DNA of 64,000 nt, taken from an uncultured Rhodospirillaceae bacterium. GTDB lineage: Bacteria; Pseudomonadota; Alphaproteobacteria; Rhodospirillales; Rhodospirillaceae. The translations under genes and the position numbers were made by a program. The first letter of the stretch is position 1. Each line of letters begins with the position of its first letter. Of this stretch, positions 7,680-15,965 are shown in pieces. A model generated the notes under the pieces. That model saw only the letters and a program-made list of their open reading frames with translations, was not told the origin of the DNA and ran no database searches. The stretch lies in the NCBI GenBank assembly GCA_943787205.1, contig CALSLN010000021.1, forward strand, positions 17,314-81,313, in the 5' to 3' direction.

Positions 7680-9188
7680 TCATGTCATTGAGAGGTCGCT
7701 GTTCTTTTGCCGACGGCGTTGGACTGAAGACGGAATCTTTAATGATTCTCGATACTTAGCTACCGTTCTCCGAGCAACCGTCGCACCACCTTTGCGCAAA
7801 AGATCAACGATTTGATCGTCAGAAAGAATGGCATCGACGCTTTCGTCATCGATCAGCTGCTTAATACGGTGGCGCACCGCCTCTGCAGACGTCGCCTCAC
7901 CGCCGTCGGTTTGAGCGATCCCTTGGCTGAAGAAATATTTAAGCTCATAAATACCGCGCGGGGTTGCCATGAATTTGTTGGTCGTAACACGACTAATCGT
8001 ACTTTCGTGTAGCTCGGTGGGTTCCGCAATATCGCGCAAGATAAGTGGCTTGAGATGCTGCACTCCCTTGCGGAAAAATGCATCTTGCTTGCCGACCAGC
8101 GCCATCGACACTTTGAGGATCGTTGTTGCGCGTTGTTCCAAAGCACGAACCAACCAGGTCGCGGTTTGAAACTTCTCTGCGACAAATGTTTTTTGTTCCT
8201 TGCTGCCACCAGGTGCTGTGAGTTCAGCATAGTATTGATTGTTGACGAGAACACGCGGCAGGGTTTCCGCATTCAACTCAACGCGCCATCCGCCACCTGG
8301 AAGCGGCGTCATAATGACATCAGGAACAACGGTATAACTGACAGAGTTTTCAAATCTTAACCCTGGCTTGGGATCCAACGCCTTAACCTCGGCAATCATA
8401 TCTCTCAGGTCTTCTGTATCGACACCACACAGTACCTTAAGGCCTTTGAAATCACGTTTCGCCAGGTGATCGAGATTCTCGATCAACGCCTCCATAGCCG
8501 GATCGTACCGATCACGGTCACGAAGTTGCAACGAGAGACACTCTTTAAGGTCACGCGCAAAAATACCGGCCGGGTCAAACTTCTGGAGAACGCACAGCAC
8601 CGCCTCGATGTCTTCTATGTCCGTCCCAAGTTGGTCGGCCAACGCGTCCAAGTCCGCAGAGAGATAGCCACTGTCATCAAGACTGTCGATGAGCGCTTTT
8701 CCGATAAGACGGTCTGCAGGAACCAGCGCTGTCAAATTTAATTGTCCGTCCAGATGACTCCGAAGGTCTTCGGCCTCTGATAACGTCTGCTCAAGGTCTG
8801 GCAACATGTCGTCAAAATTGTTGCTGCCCGACGATGGTAAGTCACCGCCCGCGGTAGACCCTACGGCATCGGCCGCCGTGTCGTAGGCTGAATCATTTTC
8901 TGTAAAGCCATCATCAATATCCATTGACGCTTCGGACTGTTCATCAACAGAGTCGACAACACTCAACCCCTCTTCAGAGCGGTCATCCGTATTCCCCATT
9001 GCCTCACTGAGCGACCCTTCACCACCTGATTCATCACGTTCCAGCAGGGGGTTTGCCTCAAGTTCTTCGTCAACAAACTCCATGAGTTCGGGCGCAGACA
9101 TTTGCAGCAAGCGTATTGCCTGCTGCAGCTGCGGCGTCATAACGAGGCTTTGTGATTGCCGAAGGTCTAAACGGGGGCCAATGGCCAT
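7680..9188 (-). CDS. rpoN: RNA polymerase sigma-54 factor RpoN
   Basis: The 502-residue protein has the sigma-54 layout: a Gln/Leu-rich region I (LDLRQSQSLVMTPQLQQAIRLLQ, positions 8-30), an acidic low-complexity region II (about 50-130), the core-binding domain, a helix-turn-helix region and the diagnostic RpoN box ARRTVAKYRE at 472-481. It directs RNA polymerase to -24/-12 promoters with the help of AAA+ activators and typically serves nitrogen metabolism, motility and similar genes. The gene starts 20 nt downstream of lptB and is probably part of the kdsD-lptCAB transcript. Region II is unusually long and acidic, which is common in alphaproteobacteria. Confidence 0.97.
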   Translation of the reverse strand: MAIGPRLDLRQSQSLVMTPQLQQAIRLLQMSAPELMEFVDEELEANPLLERDESGGEGSLSEAMGNTDDRSEEGLSVVDSVDEQSEASMDIDDGFTENDSAYDTAADAVGSTAGGDLPSSGSNNFDDMLPDLEQTLSEAEDLRSHLDGQLNLTALVPADRLIGKALIDSLDDSGYLSADLDALADQLGTDIEDIEAVLCVLQKFDPAGIFARDLKECLSLQLRDRDRYDPAMEALIENLDHLAKRDFKGLKVLCGVDTEDLRDMIAEVKALDPKPGLRFENSVSYTVVPDVIMTPLPGGGWRVELNAETLPRVLVNNQYYAELTAPGGSKEQKTFVAEKFQTATWLVRALEQRATTILKVSMALVGKQDAFFRKGVQHLKPLILRDIAEPTELHESTISRVTTNKFMATPRGIYELKYFFSQGIAQTDGGEATSAEAVRHRIKQLIDDESVDAILSDDQIVDLLRKGGATVARRTVAKYRESLKIPSSVQRRRQKNSDLSMT

Positions 9189-9208
9189 CTTATGAAGATC
9201 CCCCGCCG

Positions 9209-10000
9209 TTAGAGGCTAAAGCGCTCTCCGAGGTACACCCGGCGCACCCCTTCGTGAGCAACAATTTCCGAGGGGGCGCCTTCCATCAACACTGTGCCCT
9301 CGTGAAGGATGTAAGCACGATCAATAATGTCCAAGGTCTCACGCACGTTATGATCGGTTATCAAGACACCTAAGCCACGGTCCTTCAGATGGGAGACAAG
9401 ATCCCGAATATCGGCAACTGCGATGGGATCGATACCCGCAAGGGGTTCATCCAAAAGAAGAAAGCTGGGGCGCGATGCCAAAGCCCTGGCGATCTCAACC
9501 CGCCTCCGCTCACCACCGGAGAGAGCGAGAGCAGGAGATTGCCGCAAATGCGTCACATTAAATTCTTCCAGGAGAGATTCGACCAACTCATCCTGCGCGC
9601 TTTTGTCGGACTCAATCACCTCTGCAACGGCGCGAATGTTCGCCTCGACAGTCATGCCACGAAAGATCGACGCTTCTTGCGGTAGGTATCCAATACCGAG
9701 ACGCGCTCTACGATACATCGGTAGAGGCGTAATATTCTCACCGTCGAGATAGATTTGCCCTTCATCGGGACTAATGAGCCCAGTCACGCAATAGAAAGAC
9801 GTGGTTTTACCGGCCCCATTCGGCCCCAAGAGACCGACCGCCTCGCCGCGATGAACCGATAGGCTGACCGAACGCAAGACAGGACGCCCCTTGAACGACT
9901 TGCCCAGTTCCTCGACCTTCAGGCCCTCTTCCGCAACCGCGTCGGAATTTTCCGGCGGCGCATCTTGCGTATCATTGTGTTCCACCGTATCCGGCGTCAT
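9209..10000 (-). CDS. lptB: LPS export ABC transporter ATP-binding protein LptB
   Basis: The 263-residue ABC ATPase has Walker A GPNGAGKTT (59-67), signature LSGGERRRVEIARAL, Walker B FLLLDEPLAGIDP and the H-loop ITDHNVRET. The stretches YRRARLGIGYLPQEASIFR and DHNVRETLDI are specific for LptB. It powers extraction of lipopolysaccharide from the inner membrane together with LptF/G, which are not in this window. About 25 extra acidic residues precede the domain, compared with the 240-residue E. coli protein. It follows lptA by 52 nt and precedes rpoN by 20 nt. Confidence 0.96.
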   Translation of the reverse strand: MTPDTVEHNDTQDAPPENSDAVAEEGLKVEELGKSFKGRPVLRSVSLSVHRGEAVGLLGPNGAGKTTSFYCVTGLISPDEGQIYLDGENITPLPMYRRARLGIGYLPQEASIFRGMTVEANIRAVAEVIESDKSAQDELVESLLEEFNVTHLRQSPALALSGGERRRVEIARALASRPSFLLLDEPLAGIDPIAVADIRDLVSHLKDRGLGVLITDHNVRETLDIIDRAYILHEGTVLMEGAPSEIVAHEGVRRVYLGERFSL

Positions 10001-10052
10001 AAAATTCTTCCTAAGCCATTCGGCCTTTCAAACGGCACGCTGACCCTTAAGT

Positions 10053-10922
10053 CTACTCCGAAATTCCCGAATCCGTGACCCCTTTTGGCCGCGGAACTAG
10101 CAACGCCCTAACGCGCGGACCCTTGCCAGGCCCAGGAACACCAGCTTCTGTTGCGCTTGCGTATAACGTACTGACACCCTTTTTGGTATCAACGACTGCA
10201 AATCCACCACTCATTTGGTTTTGTTCGGACGTGATCCGAACATTTCCGTCCAAAGTTGCCATTCCCGTATCCAAGTCATACCGCCCGCGGTCTCCGAGCA
10301 CGATATCACCCTTGCTCTCCAACCTGACGTTGCCAAAACCTTCAAGACGAGACAATTCGCTACTACGATTAGAGGTGTCACCAGACGCCCCACCAGCTGG
10401 CTCTTTGAAACGCGCGGTCAGCGTGTCAGCCGTCAATGTCTGTCCATCTTGAGTCGCAGACGCATTGCCAACGGCAACCGCAACGTTCTCTTGTTCCCAA
10501 TACTGCAGTGTATCGTACGATTTCACCGTACCATCGACCGTCTCCAACGTGACAGGCGACCCCTCCATAACCAGCACAGCCTGCTCAAAATCATAGACGG
10601 CCGCATTACCCGTAGCCGTTTCACCCGCAGATTTAATCGTGACATTGCCAAGCGCATCAACACGATAGACGTCCGTGCCACCACCTTCCGTTTCGCGATA
10701 ATGTGCAATGAGCTCATCGGCAAGCACTTCGACGTCACCTTGAATCGCACGGGCGGACCCGCGCGCAATGAAGAGCTTTTCTTCTTGCTGCCATTCAATC
10801 CCGCGATCAGCAGTCACCTCAATAGGCTTGTCCGGATCATCAGATCTAAAAGACAATGTTTGCGCGTTCGCAAACCCAGGAATGCAAAGAGCTATAACGA
10901 AAAGACTGAGTCGCTTGGTCAT
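10053..10922 (-). CDS. lptA: LPS transport periplasmic protein LptA
   Basis: The 289-residue protein has a signal peptide (MTKRLSLFVIALCIPGFANA) followed by an OstA/LptA beta-jellyroll. The family opening DKPIEVTADRGIEWQQEE and repeated beta strands such as RGSARAIQGDVEVLADELIAHY and YDFEQAVLVMEGSPVTL are visible. It forms the periplasmic bridge that carries LPS to the outer membrane. The protein is longer than the 185-residue E. coli LptA and has two OstA-like stretches, common in alphaproteobacteria. Its start codon overlaps the lptC stop by 4 bp, so translation is likely coupled. Confidence 0.92.
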   Translation of the reverse strand: MTKRLSLFVIALCIPGFANAQTLSFRSDDPDKPIEVTADRGIEWQQEEKLFIARGSARAIQGDVEVLADELIAHYRETEGGGTDVYRVDALGNVTIKSAGETATGNAAVYDFEQAVLVMEGSPVTLETVDGTVKSYDTLQYWEQENVAVAVGNASATQDGQTLTADTLTARFKEPAGGASGDTSNRSSELSRLEGFGNVRLESKGDIVLGDRGRYDLDTGMATLDGNVRITSEQNQMSGGFAVVDTKKGVSTLYASATEAGVPGPGKGPRVRALLVPRPKGVTDSGISE

Positions 10923-11620
10923 GGAGCACCTGACGTTTGGCCAGCGGAATTCAGCACAAGGCGAGCCGGTCCCGTAAAGTAAACGATCTTGCCTTTGTCT
11001 TGCAGCTTGAAACCCTGAGATTGAAGCTGACCAAAAGGCCCTTGGCTACTGACGGGCGTCGTGCTTGATGCGCTGCCCTGCTCTAACATAATGATCGCAG
11101 TCTGTGTGTGGAGCTCGTAACCCTGGTCTTGAAAGAGATTAACTTCCCCCTCCAAGGTCAGCGTCTGAGTTCCGCGATGGTATTGCCCAGTCTCTGCGCC
11201 AACCATGAGCCACGTCCCGTCATTCAAGCTGATATCAGCCTGCGGCGCCGTAAGGTCAATGTTATCGTCGTCGTCAGCGACTTCACGAACAGACTCAGCT
11301 GTCACCGAGAATGGCTGGCCCGACGTATCCGTGCCTAAGTAACGCGCATTTACCAAACTCAACGTGTTGCCAGACGCATCCGCTGTCACAGCGACTTCGG
11401 CCGCAAACTGTTCGGGCTCGCCACGCAACTGGGGTAAAATAATAACCACCGCCAACAACAATCCGGCAACCGTTGGCAGAACAATTTTCATCGCGGTGAC
11501 AAACCGGCTGTACTTTTCTACTGATGCTCGAACATCGGTGTGCCGTGGCTGCCATGCACCACGAGAGTCATCCACGTCCTGACCGGCCGAGCCAGCGTCA
11601 TGTTTAGGCGTTGTACTCAC
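10919..11620 (-). CDS. lptC: LPS export protein LptC
   Basis: The 233-residue protein has one N-terminal membrane anchor (about residues 43-65, AMKIVLPTVAGLLLAVVIILP) and a periplasmic beta-rich domain with the LptC pattern VNARYLGTDTSGQPFSVTAESV. LptC passes LPS from the LptB2FG transporter to LptA. The gene overlaps kdsD upstream and lptA downstream by 4 bp each, the signature of a tightly coupled operon. An extra cytoplasmic segment of about 40 residues precedes the anchor, as in other alphaproteobacterial LptC proteins. Confidence 0.92.
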   Translation of the reverse strand: MSTTPKHDAGSAGQDVDDSRGAWQPRHTDVRASVEKYSRFVTAMKIVLPTVAGLLLAVVIILPQLRGEPEQFAAEVAVTADASGNTLSLVNARYLGTDTSGQPFSVTAESVREVADDDDNIDLTAPQADISLNDGTWLMVGAETGQYHRGTQTLTLEGEVNLFQDQGYELHTQTAIIMLEQGSASSTTPVSSQGPFGQLQSQGFKLQDKGKIVYFTGPARLVLNSAGQTSGAP

Positions 11621-12615
11621 ACGACACCCGCACGCAAAATGTCGTGCATTCTCAAGATGCCAACTGGCTTCCCAGCGTCAACCGCGAACAAGCACGTCAC
11701 CTTCCACTCATTCATCAAACGCAAGGCCTCGGCCGCAAGTATGTTTGGGCCAATCGTCTTCGGTGCCGTTGTCATAACGTCTGAGGTTGTCATGCCAATC
11801 ATTTGCTCAGCCATATGGCGGCGCAGATCACCATCCGTGACAATACCAATCAACTGGCCTGCATCATCAACAACACCGGCGATACCAAACGTCTTCTCGG
11901 TCATGGTGAGAATGGTTTCACTCATCGGAGCATCTGGGCGGGTCAAGGGAATTTCAGAATCCGTATGCATGATATCGGCGACCTTAAGCAGGCCCTTACC
12001 AAGTTTACCGCCAGGATGAAAAACGCGGTAATCGTCCGCCGTAAAACCCCGGCGCTCAAGCAACGCAACTGCGACGGCATCACCGAGCGTGATCATCAAA
12101 GTGGTCGATGTTGTCGGCGCACCATGCGGCCCAGCCTCACCAACTTCGGGCAAACACAAGACGATATCGGACTGCTCCGCCAGCGTAGACTGACGCTTAC
12201 CTGTTATGCCGATCAACGGGATGCCGAACCGACGCGTATAAGACACAAGGTCAGACAGCTCTGGTGTTTCACCACTGTTAGACAAAGCAAGCACGGCATC
12301 ACCATCTGAGATCATTCCAAGATCACCATGACTTGCCTCAGCCGGGTGAACAAAGAATGCCGGCGTACCCGTAGAGGCCAGCGTCGCGGCAATCTTATGG
12401 CCAATATGCCCGCTCTTGCCCATGCCCGATACGATGAGGCGACCTTCTAGACCCGCAATCAGTGAGACGCACGCTACGAACTCGTCGCCAAGTTCAGACG
12501 CCATCATCGTGAGCCCGGTTCCAGCTTGCGCAAGGACGCGCCGTGCAACACCAAGATCGGACTGACCGGGATCAGTATCCGTTTTGGTTTGATTGGCGTG
12601 AGTCGATGCCGACAT
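11617..12615 (-). CDS. kdsD: Arabinose-5-phosphate isomerase (KdsD/KpsF type)
   Basis: The 332-residue protein combines an SIS sugar-isomerase domain (SGMGKSGHIGHKIAATLAS and HPAEASHGDLGM, about 63-105) with two C-terminal CBS domains (about 210-330). It interconverts ribulose 5-phosphate and arabinose 5-phosphate, the first step to KDO and hence to the LPS inner core. It is first in the kdsD-lptC-lptA-lptB-rpoN run, linking KDO supply to LPS export. Its ATG is at 12615; the first 20 residues are low complexity, so an internal start is possible but has no better ribosome binding site. Confidence 0.95.
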   Translation of the reverse strand: MSASTHANQTKTDTDPGQSDLGVARRVLAQAGTGLTMMASELGDEFVACVSLIAGLEGRLIVSGMGKSGHIGHKIAATLASTGTPAFFVHPAEASHGDLGMISDGDAVLALSNSGETPELSDLVSYTRRFGIPLIGITGKRQSTLAEQSDIVLCLPEVGEAGPHGAPTTSTTLMITLGDAVAVALLERRGFTADDYRVFHPGGKLGKGLLKVADIMHTDSEIPLTRPDAPMSETILTMTEKTFGIAGVVDDAGQLIGIVTDGDLRRHMAEQMIGMTTSDVMTTAPKTIGPNILAAEALRLMNEWKVTCLFAVDAGKPVGILRMHDILRAGVV

Positions 12616-12684
12616 AAAGGGTCCTATTGCAATCAGTCTGAGCGAATTCGTCGGCCAGATTCACGGCCTTATAATGATATGTGG

Positions 12685-12715
12685 GGCGCTGACACGTCCC
12701 TGTCAAAGGGGCGCC
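12685..12715 (+). other. Inverted repeat with 5' sigma-70-like -10 box, function unknown
   Basis: GGCGC-TGACA (12685-12694) pairs with TGTCA-(5 nt bulge)-GCGCC (12701-12715). A perfect TATAAT lies at 12670-12675 on the plus strand, but the -35 (TTCGTC) is poor. AGGAG followed by ATG and a 15-codon frame lies at about 12739-12789. It could be a short leader or small RNA transcribed against the rnd gene, or chance. It occupies the 183-nt gap between kdsD and rnd. Confidence 0.25.
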
Positions 12716-12798
12716 ATTCTGACGCACCCTGAAGAGCAGGAGATGAGTATGGCGACTCGGCGGAATCGGGTCAACGAAGGGACTAAATAGCCTTGCCT

Positions 12799-13407
12799 TT
12801 AGTGGGCAAAAATATCCTCATCAGGCCAGCCAGCAATATCCAAAGCCGCCCGGTCAGGAAGAAAGCGGAAGCACGCCTCAGCCAGATCACGACGCCCCTC
12901 ACGATCCAACAATCGATCCATTTCTTCTTTTAGGCGGTGCAAATACAAGACGTCTGCCGCAGCGTAGTCGACTTGTTCAGGCTTGAGGGTTTCTGCGGCC
13001 CAGTCAGAAGACTGCTGCTGTTTCGAAATTTCAACGCCAAGATAATCTCTGCACAAATCCTTCAACCCATGGCGATCTGTATTCGTGCGGCACAACTTAG
13101 ACACAGTCCGCGTGCAGTACGCAGGCTCAGCCCTAATCCCAAAGTGCTTCTGGATCATAGCCAGATCAAATCGGGCAAAATGGAAAATCTTGATCAACCC
13201 AGAGTCAGCGAAAATGGCCTTCAGGTTTGGCGCATCATATGGCTTGGCAACCTGAACCACGTGGCTGTCACCGTCACCTGCAGACAATTGCACGACGCAG
13301 AGACGATCCCGAGCGATACTGAGACCCATGGTTTCAGTGTCAATCGCAACTGCGCCGGTAAAAGAAATGCCATCGGGCAAATCGCCCTTATGTAGATGAT
13401 TGGTCAC
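12799..13407 (-). CDS. rnd: Short-form ribonuclease D (DEDDy 3'-5' exonuclease)
   Basis: The 3'-5' exonuclease domain shows Exo I (AIDTETMGLS), Exo II (HFARFDLAMIQ) and Exo III with tyrosine (YAAADVLYLHRL), so it is DEDDy type. At about 202 residues it lacks the HRDC domains of E. coli RNase D, like the short form common in alphaproteobacteria. Its role is probably trimming of tRNA and other RNA 3' ends. The start is taken as the GTG at 13407, because AGGGGGA lies 5-6 nt upstream and MTNHLHKGDLP resembles the start of relatives. ATG 13425 is the alternative, and further upstream extension would run into the tRNA gene. Confidence 0.88.
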   Translation of the reverse strand: MTNHLHKGDLPDGISFTGAVAIDTETMGLSIARDRLCVVQLSAGDGDSHVVQVAKPYDAPNLKAIFADSGLIKIFHFARFDLAMIQKHFGIRAEPAYCTRTVSKLCRTNTDRHGLKDLCRDYLGVEISKQQQSSDWAAETLKPEQVDYAAADVLYLHRLKEEMDRLLDREGRRDLAEACFRFLPDRAALDIAGWPDEDIFAH

Positions 13408-13477
13408 CAGTTCCCCCTGACGCATCGAATTCTTGGTTTTTGATCGCGCCTTAGCGTTCAATAATGTTGCCCCGCGT

Positions 13478-13564
<87 letters not shown>

Positions 13565-13777
13565 ATAGGCGAGAGCCTTAATAAGGCGTCCCGGACTTGG
13601 GGCGGCAAGGGATAAAGCTTTCGTTCCCGCTTTGTCAACGAAACCCTTGATTTCACCGACTCTGACCCTGGTCGATTTATTGCCATATAGGAGCAACTAT
13701 GCGAGCTTCCGGTAATAGCGCGGCAGGTTGTTTTGAAGTCTAACGCGTCAGTCACACCGTTTATGGAAGGACCTGCA

Positions 13778-14758
13778 ATGAAGAACCGGTTGGTCACGGT
13801 TTTTGGCGGCTCAGGGTTTGTCGGCAGACATATTGTACGCCGCCTAGCGGAATCCGGCGCGCGCGTCCGTGTTGCAGTCCGCGATACGGAGAAAGCCTAC
13901 TTTCTGAAGACCTGTGGCGACCTCGGCCAAGTTAGCCTGGTGCCCGTGTCTATTGGATCTGACGAGGAAGTTGCCCGCGCCGTAGAGGGCGCAGACTGGG
14001 TAGTGAACTGTGTCGGCATTCTTTACGAACGCGGATCACGCACCTTCGATGCCATTCATGTCCGCGGTGCTGAGCGTATCGCGAAAGCTGCGGCGCGAGC
14101 TGGCGCGACCCGACTTGTTCAACTCTCGGCACTCGGCGCCGATGCACAGTCGCCCTCTGCCTATGCCCGCTCTAAAGCGGCTGGTGAAGCCGCTGTTAAA
14201 GCCGCCTTCCCTGAGGCTGTCATGCTGCGACCCAGTGTCATCTTTGGGCAAGATGACGGTTTCTTTAATATGTTCGCTGATCTGGCTCGAATTTCTCCGG
14301 TCCTGCCTTACTTCACACATGTCGTACCCCATGCCGAAGGCGGCGGTGGCACCAAGTTCCAACCGGTTTTCGTCGGTGATGTGGCCGAGGCAGCCGTCAC
14401 CGTGCTCAGCGAGAGTGACCACGGCGGCAAGAGCTATGAGCTTGTCGGCCCTACCGTTTACACCATGCGCGAAATTCTCGAGATGATCCTTCACTATACA
14501 GATCGGACCACTTGGATTTGTGGCATGCCGTTTTGGGTCGGACGTATTCAGGCGTTATTCCTTCAGTTCCTGCCAAAACCGCTACTAACACCCGATCAGG
14601 TCAAGTTGTTGGACATCGACAACGTTTCCGATGGAAGCCAGCCAGGTCTTTCCGACCTCGGCATTACGAGCACGACGGCCGAGAGCATTGTGCCCACATA
14701 CCTAAGGCGCTTCCGGCCTTACCAGCAGCAAAAGAAGTTACGCCTTAGCGAGCGTTAA
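13778..14758 (+). CDS. NAD(P)-binding protein of the complex I NDUFA9-like / atypical SDR family
   Basis: The 326-residue Rossmann protein has the dinucleotide motif VFGGSGFVGRH at residues 8-18 and the atypical SDR pattern of NDUFA9-like proteins (VNCVGILYERGSRTFDAIHVRGAERIA; PSVIFGQDDGFFNMFADLA). In alphaproteobacteria this family is usually annotated as complex I NDUFA9 subunit family, and a role in complex I or quinone biology is suspected but not proven. The catalytic YxxxK is present as YARSK. The ATG at 13778 is chosen because GGAAGGA lies 7 nt upstream; the frame could extend to 13733 without such a site. It is convergent with uppP. Confidence 0.85.
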   Translation: MKNRLVTVFGGSGFVGRHIVRRLAESGARVRVAVRDTEKAYFLKTCGDLGQVSLVPVSIGSDEEVARAVEGADWVVNCVGILYERGSRTFDAIHVRGAERIAKAAARAGATRLVQLSALGADAQSPSAYARSKAAGEAAVKAAFPEAVMLRPSVIFGQDDGFFNMFADLARISPVLPYFTHVVPHAEGGGGTKFQPVFVGDVAEAAVTVLSESDHGGKSYELVGPTVYTMREILEMILHYTDRTTWICGMPFWVGRIQALFLQFLPKPLLTPDQVKLLDIDNVSDGSQPGLSDLGITSTTAESIVPTYLRRFRPYQQQKKLRLSER

Positions 14759-14769
14759 AGGCGTAGCAC

Positions 14770-14785
14770 TAAGTCGAACGACTTA
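14770..14785. terminator. Short palindrome between convergent genes, possible bidirectional terminator
   Basis: A 7-bp perfect inverted repeat, TAAGTCG-AA-CGACTTA, sits in the 24-nt gap between the NDUFA9-like gene and uppP and overlaps the uppP stop. No U-run follows on either strand, so terminator activity is uncertain. Confidence 0.3.
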
Positions 14786-15586
14786 AATCCAGCCATAGGC
14801 GAAAGCCAAAAGAACGACACCCAAAACAACGCGGTAGATCACGAAGGGTGTGAAAGACGATCTATTCAGCCAAGCCATAAGAGCCGCAATAGACAAAATG
14901 GCCGTCACGAAAGAGAGCCCGGCTGCGGCCACCACGCCTTGTGTCATTTCCATATCGTCGGCTTTGTAGAGCTTTAAGCCAAGCCATAGCCCAGAGGCGG
15001 CAATCGTCGGAATAGACAAAAGCATCGAAAACCGAGCGGCCTCAGAGCGCTCAAATCCTAGGAACCGGGCTGCTGTCATCGTAATCCCGGACCGACTCGT
15101 GCCAGGAATTAAGGCGAGCACCTGCGCCAATCCAATAACGATCACATCAAGATAAGACGAATGATCAATCCGCTTCACTGTCATGGACATGAAGTCAGCA
15201 ACGTAAAGTAAGACACCAAAGACCAGCGTCGCCCACGCAATAACCTCCAGCGAGCGCATAGCGTCGCCCACATAAAGGTCGAACAGGTATCCACCGACTA
15301 AAACAGGAATTGTCCCGACCAGGACTTGCCCAGCCAAACGCGCGCCGGGATCACGACGCCCCTTAAGAAGGCGCAGCACGCCAGCCACCATCGCGAACAT
15401 GTCTTGCCAGAAATAAATGATGACCGCCCCAAGGGTGCCCACGTGCACGGCGACATCCAGCATTAAGCCTTGATCAGGCCAGCCGGCCACGATCGGGACC
15501 AGGATCAGATGGCCTGATGAACTGATGGGTAGGAATTCAGTGATGCCCTGAACGATGGCCAACACGATAATTTGGGTCAAAGCCAT
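14783..15586 (-). CDS. uppP: Undecaprenyl-diphosphatase UppP (BacA)
   Basis: The 267-residue, eight-helix membrane protein has both signature loops: QGITEFLPISSSGHL near the N-terminus, with the catalytic Glu and Ser-Gly-His, and PGTSRSGITMTAARF near residue 165. It dephosphorylates undecaprenyl pyrophosphate to recycle the lipid carrier for peptidoglycan and surface glycans, and overexpression gives bacitracin resistance in other bacteria. The ATG at 15586 has GGGG 6 nt upstream; an upstream TTG (15598) would add four residues. It diverges from gltD across a 379-nt regulatory region. Confidence 0.96.
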   Translation of the reverse strand: MALTQIIVLAIVQGITEFLPISSSGHLILVPIVAGWPDQGLMLDVAVHVGTLGAVIIYFWQDMFAMVAGVLRLLKGRRDPGARLAGQVLVGTIPVLVGGYLFDLYVGDAMRSLEVIAWATLVFGVLLYVADFMSMTVKRIDHSSYLDVIVIGLAQVLALIPGTSRSGITMTAARFLGFERSEAARFSMLLSIPTIAASGLWLGLKLYKADDMEMTQGVVAAAGLSFVTAILSIAALMAWLNRSSFTPFVIYRVVLGVVLLAFAYGWI

Positions 15587-15646
15587 GGTGCACCCCAAGA
15601 AAACGACGAAGAGTCTTTATATCACGCGTCCGATTCGGCAGACAGC

Positions 15647-15681
15647 GGCAGTATAGTACACATATGTTTACTATAATGGCC
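15647..15681. promoter_or_regulatory. Near-perfect 24-bp palindrome and repeated half-sites in uppP-gltD intergenic region
   Basis: Positions 15652-15675 form a palindrome with one mismatched pair: TATAGTAC, then ACATATGT, then TTACTATA. Outer bases extend the symmetry partly (GGCAG on the left, ATGGCC on the right). The left half-site GGCAGTATAG (15647-15656) recurs inverted and exact at 15747-15756 as CTATACTGCC. A TATAAT hexamer (15672-15677) is embedded in the palindrome, so a bound dimeric regulator would block a plus-strand promoter. No other function is visible. The binding factor is unknown. Confidence 0.5.
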
Positions 15682-15746
15682 GTTTTGCCTCACAACGCGC
15701 GCCGGAAAAATGGCTGTTTGCCTAAGGTTTCATTTATATAAGACAG

Positions 15747-15756
15747 CTATACTGCC
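15747..15756. repeat. Inverted copy of the GGCAGTATAG half-site
   Basis: CTATACTGCC is the exact reverse complement of 15647-15656, 90 nt away. The surrounding 17 bases resemble those at 15671-15687 (CTATA-TG-C--TTTT), so the region holds three related half-sites in all. Such spacing would suit looping or cooperative binding by a repressor or activator of gltD or uppP (inference). Confidence 0.4.
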
Positions 15757-15797
15757 ATTTTAATCTCTTTTCAGTGGCGAATGACTAAGTGCGGCGC

Positions 15798-15803
15798 TAT
15801 AAT
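15798..15803 (+). promoter_or_regulatory. Perfect TATAAT -10 candidate for gltDB
   Basis: A consensus -10 hexamer lies 168 nt before the gltD start; the matching -35 (TGGCGA, 17-nt spacer) is poor, which would suit activator-dependent transcription. If used, the mRNA leader would contain the two stem-loops at 15858-15872 and 15926-15948. Confidence 0.35.
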
Positions 15804-15857
15804 CTGGCCCAAGCAAAGCGAGAAGGCTTGAACAAACGAGCCCGGATATAAGGACAC

Positions 15858-15948
15858 GGCCGAGAAACGGCCATCTTTCGATCCACAGTCATTTAAACCG
15901 CAGCAGGTCTTCCTGAAGCGGAGGACGGCGCCCAAAACTATGGCGCCG
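15858..15948 (+). promoter_or_regulatory. Two stem-loops in the gltD leader, the second against the ribosome binding site
   Basis: GGCCG-AGAAA-CGGCC (15858-15872) is a 5-bp hairpin. CGGCGCC (15926-15932) pairs with GGCGCCG (15942-15948) around a 9-nt loop; this strong GC stem ends at the base before the Shine-Dalgarno region AGAGGAGG. Such a placement could affect ribosome access. No known riboswitch class is recognised. Confidence 0.4.
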
Positions 15949-15965
15949 AGAGGAGGTATCCGACC

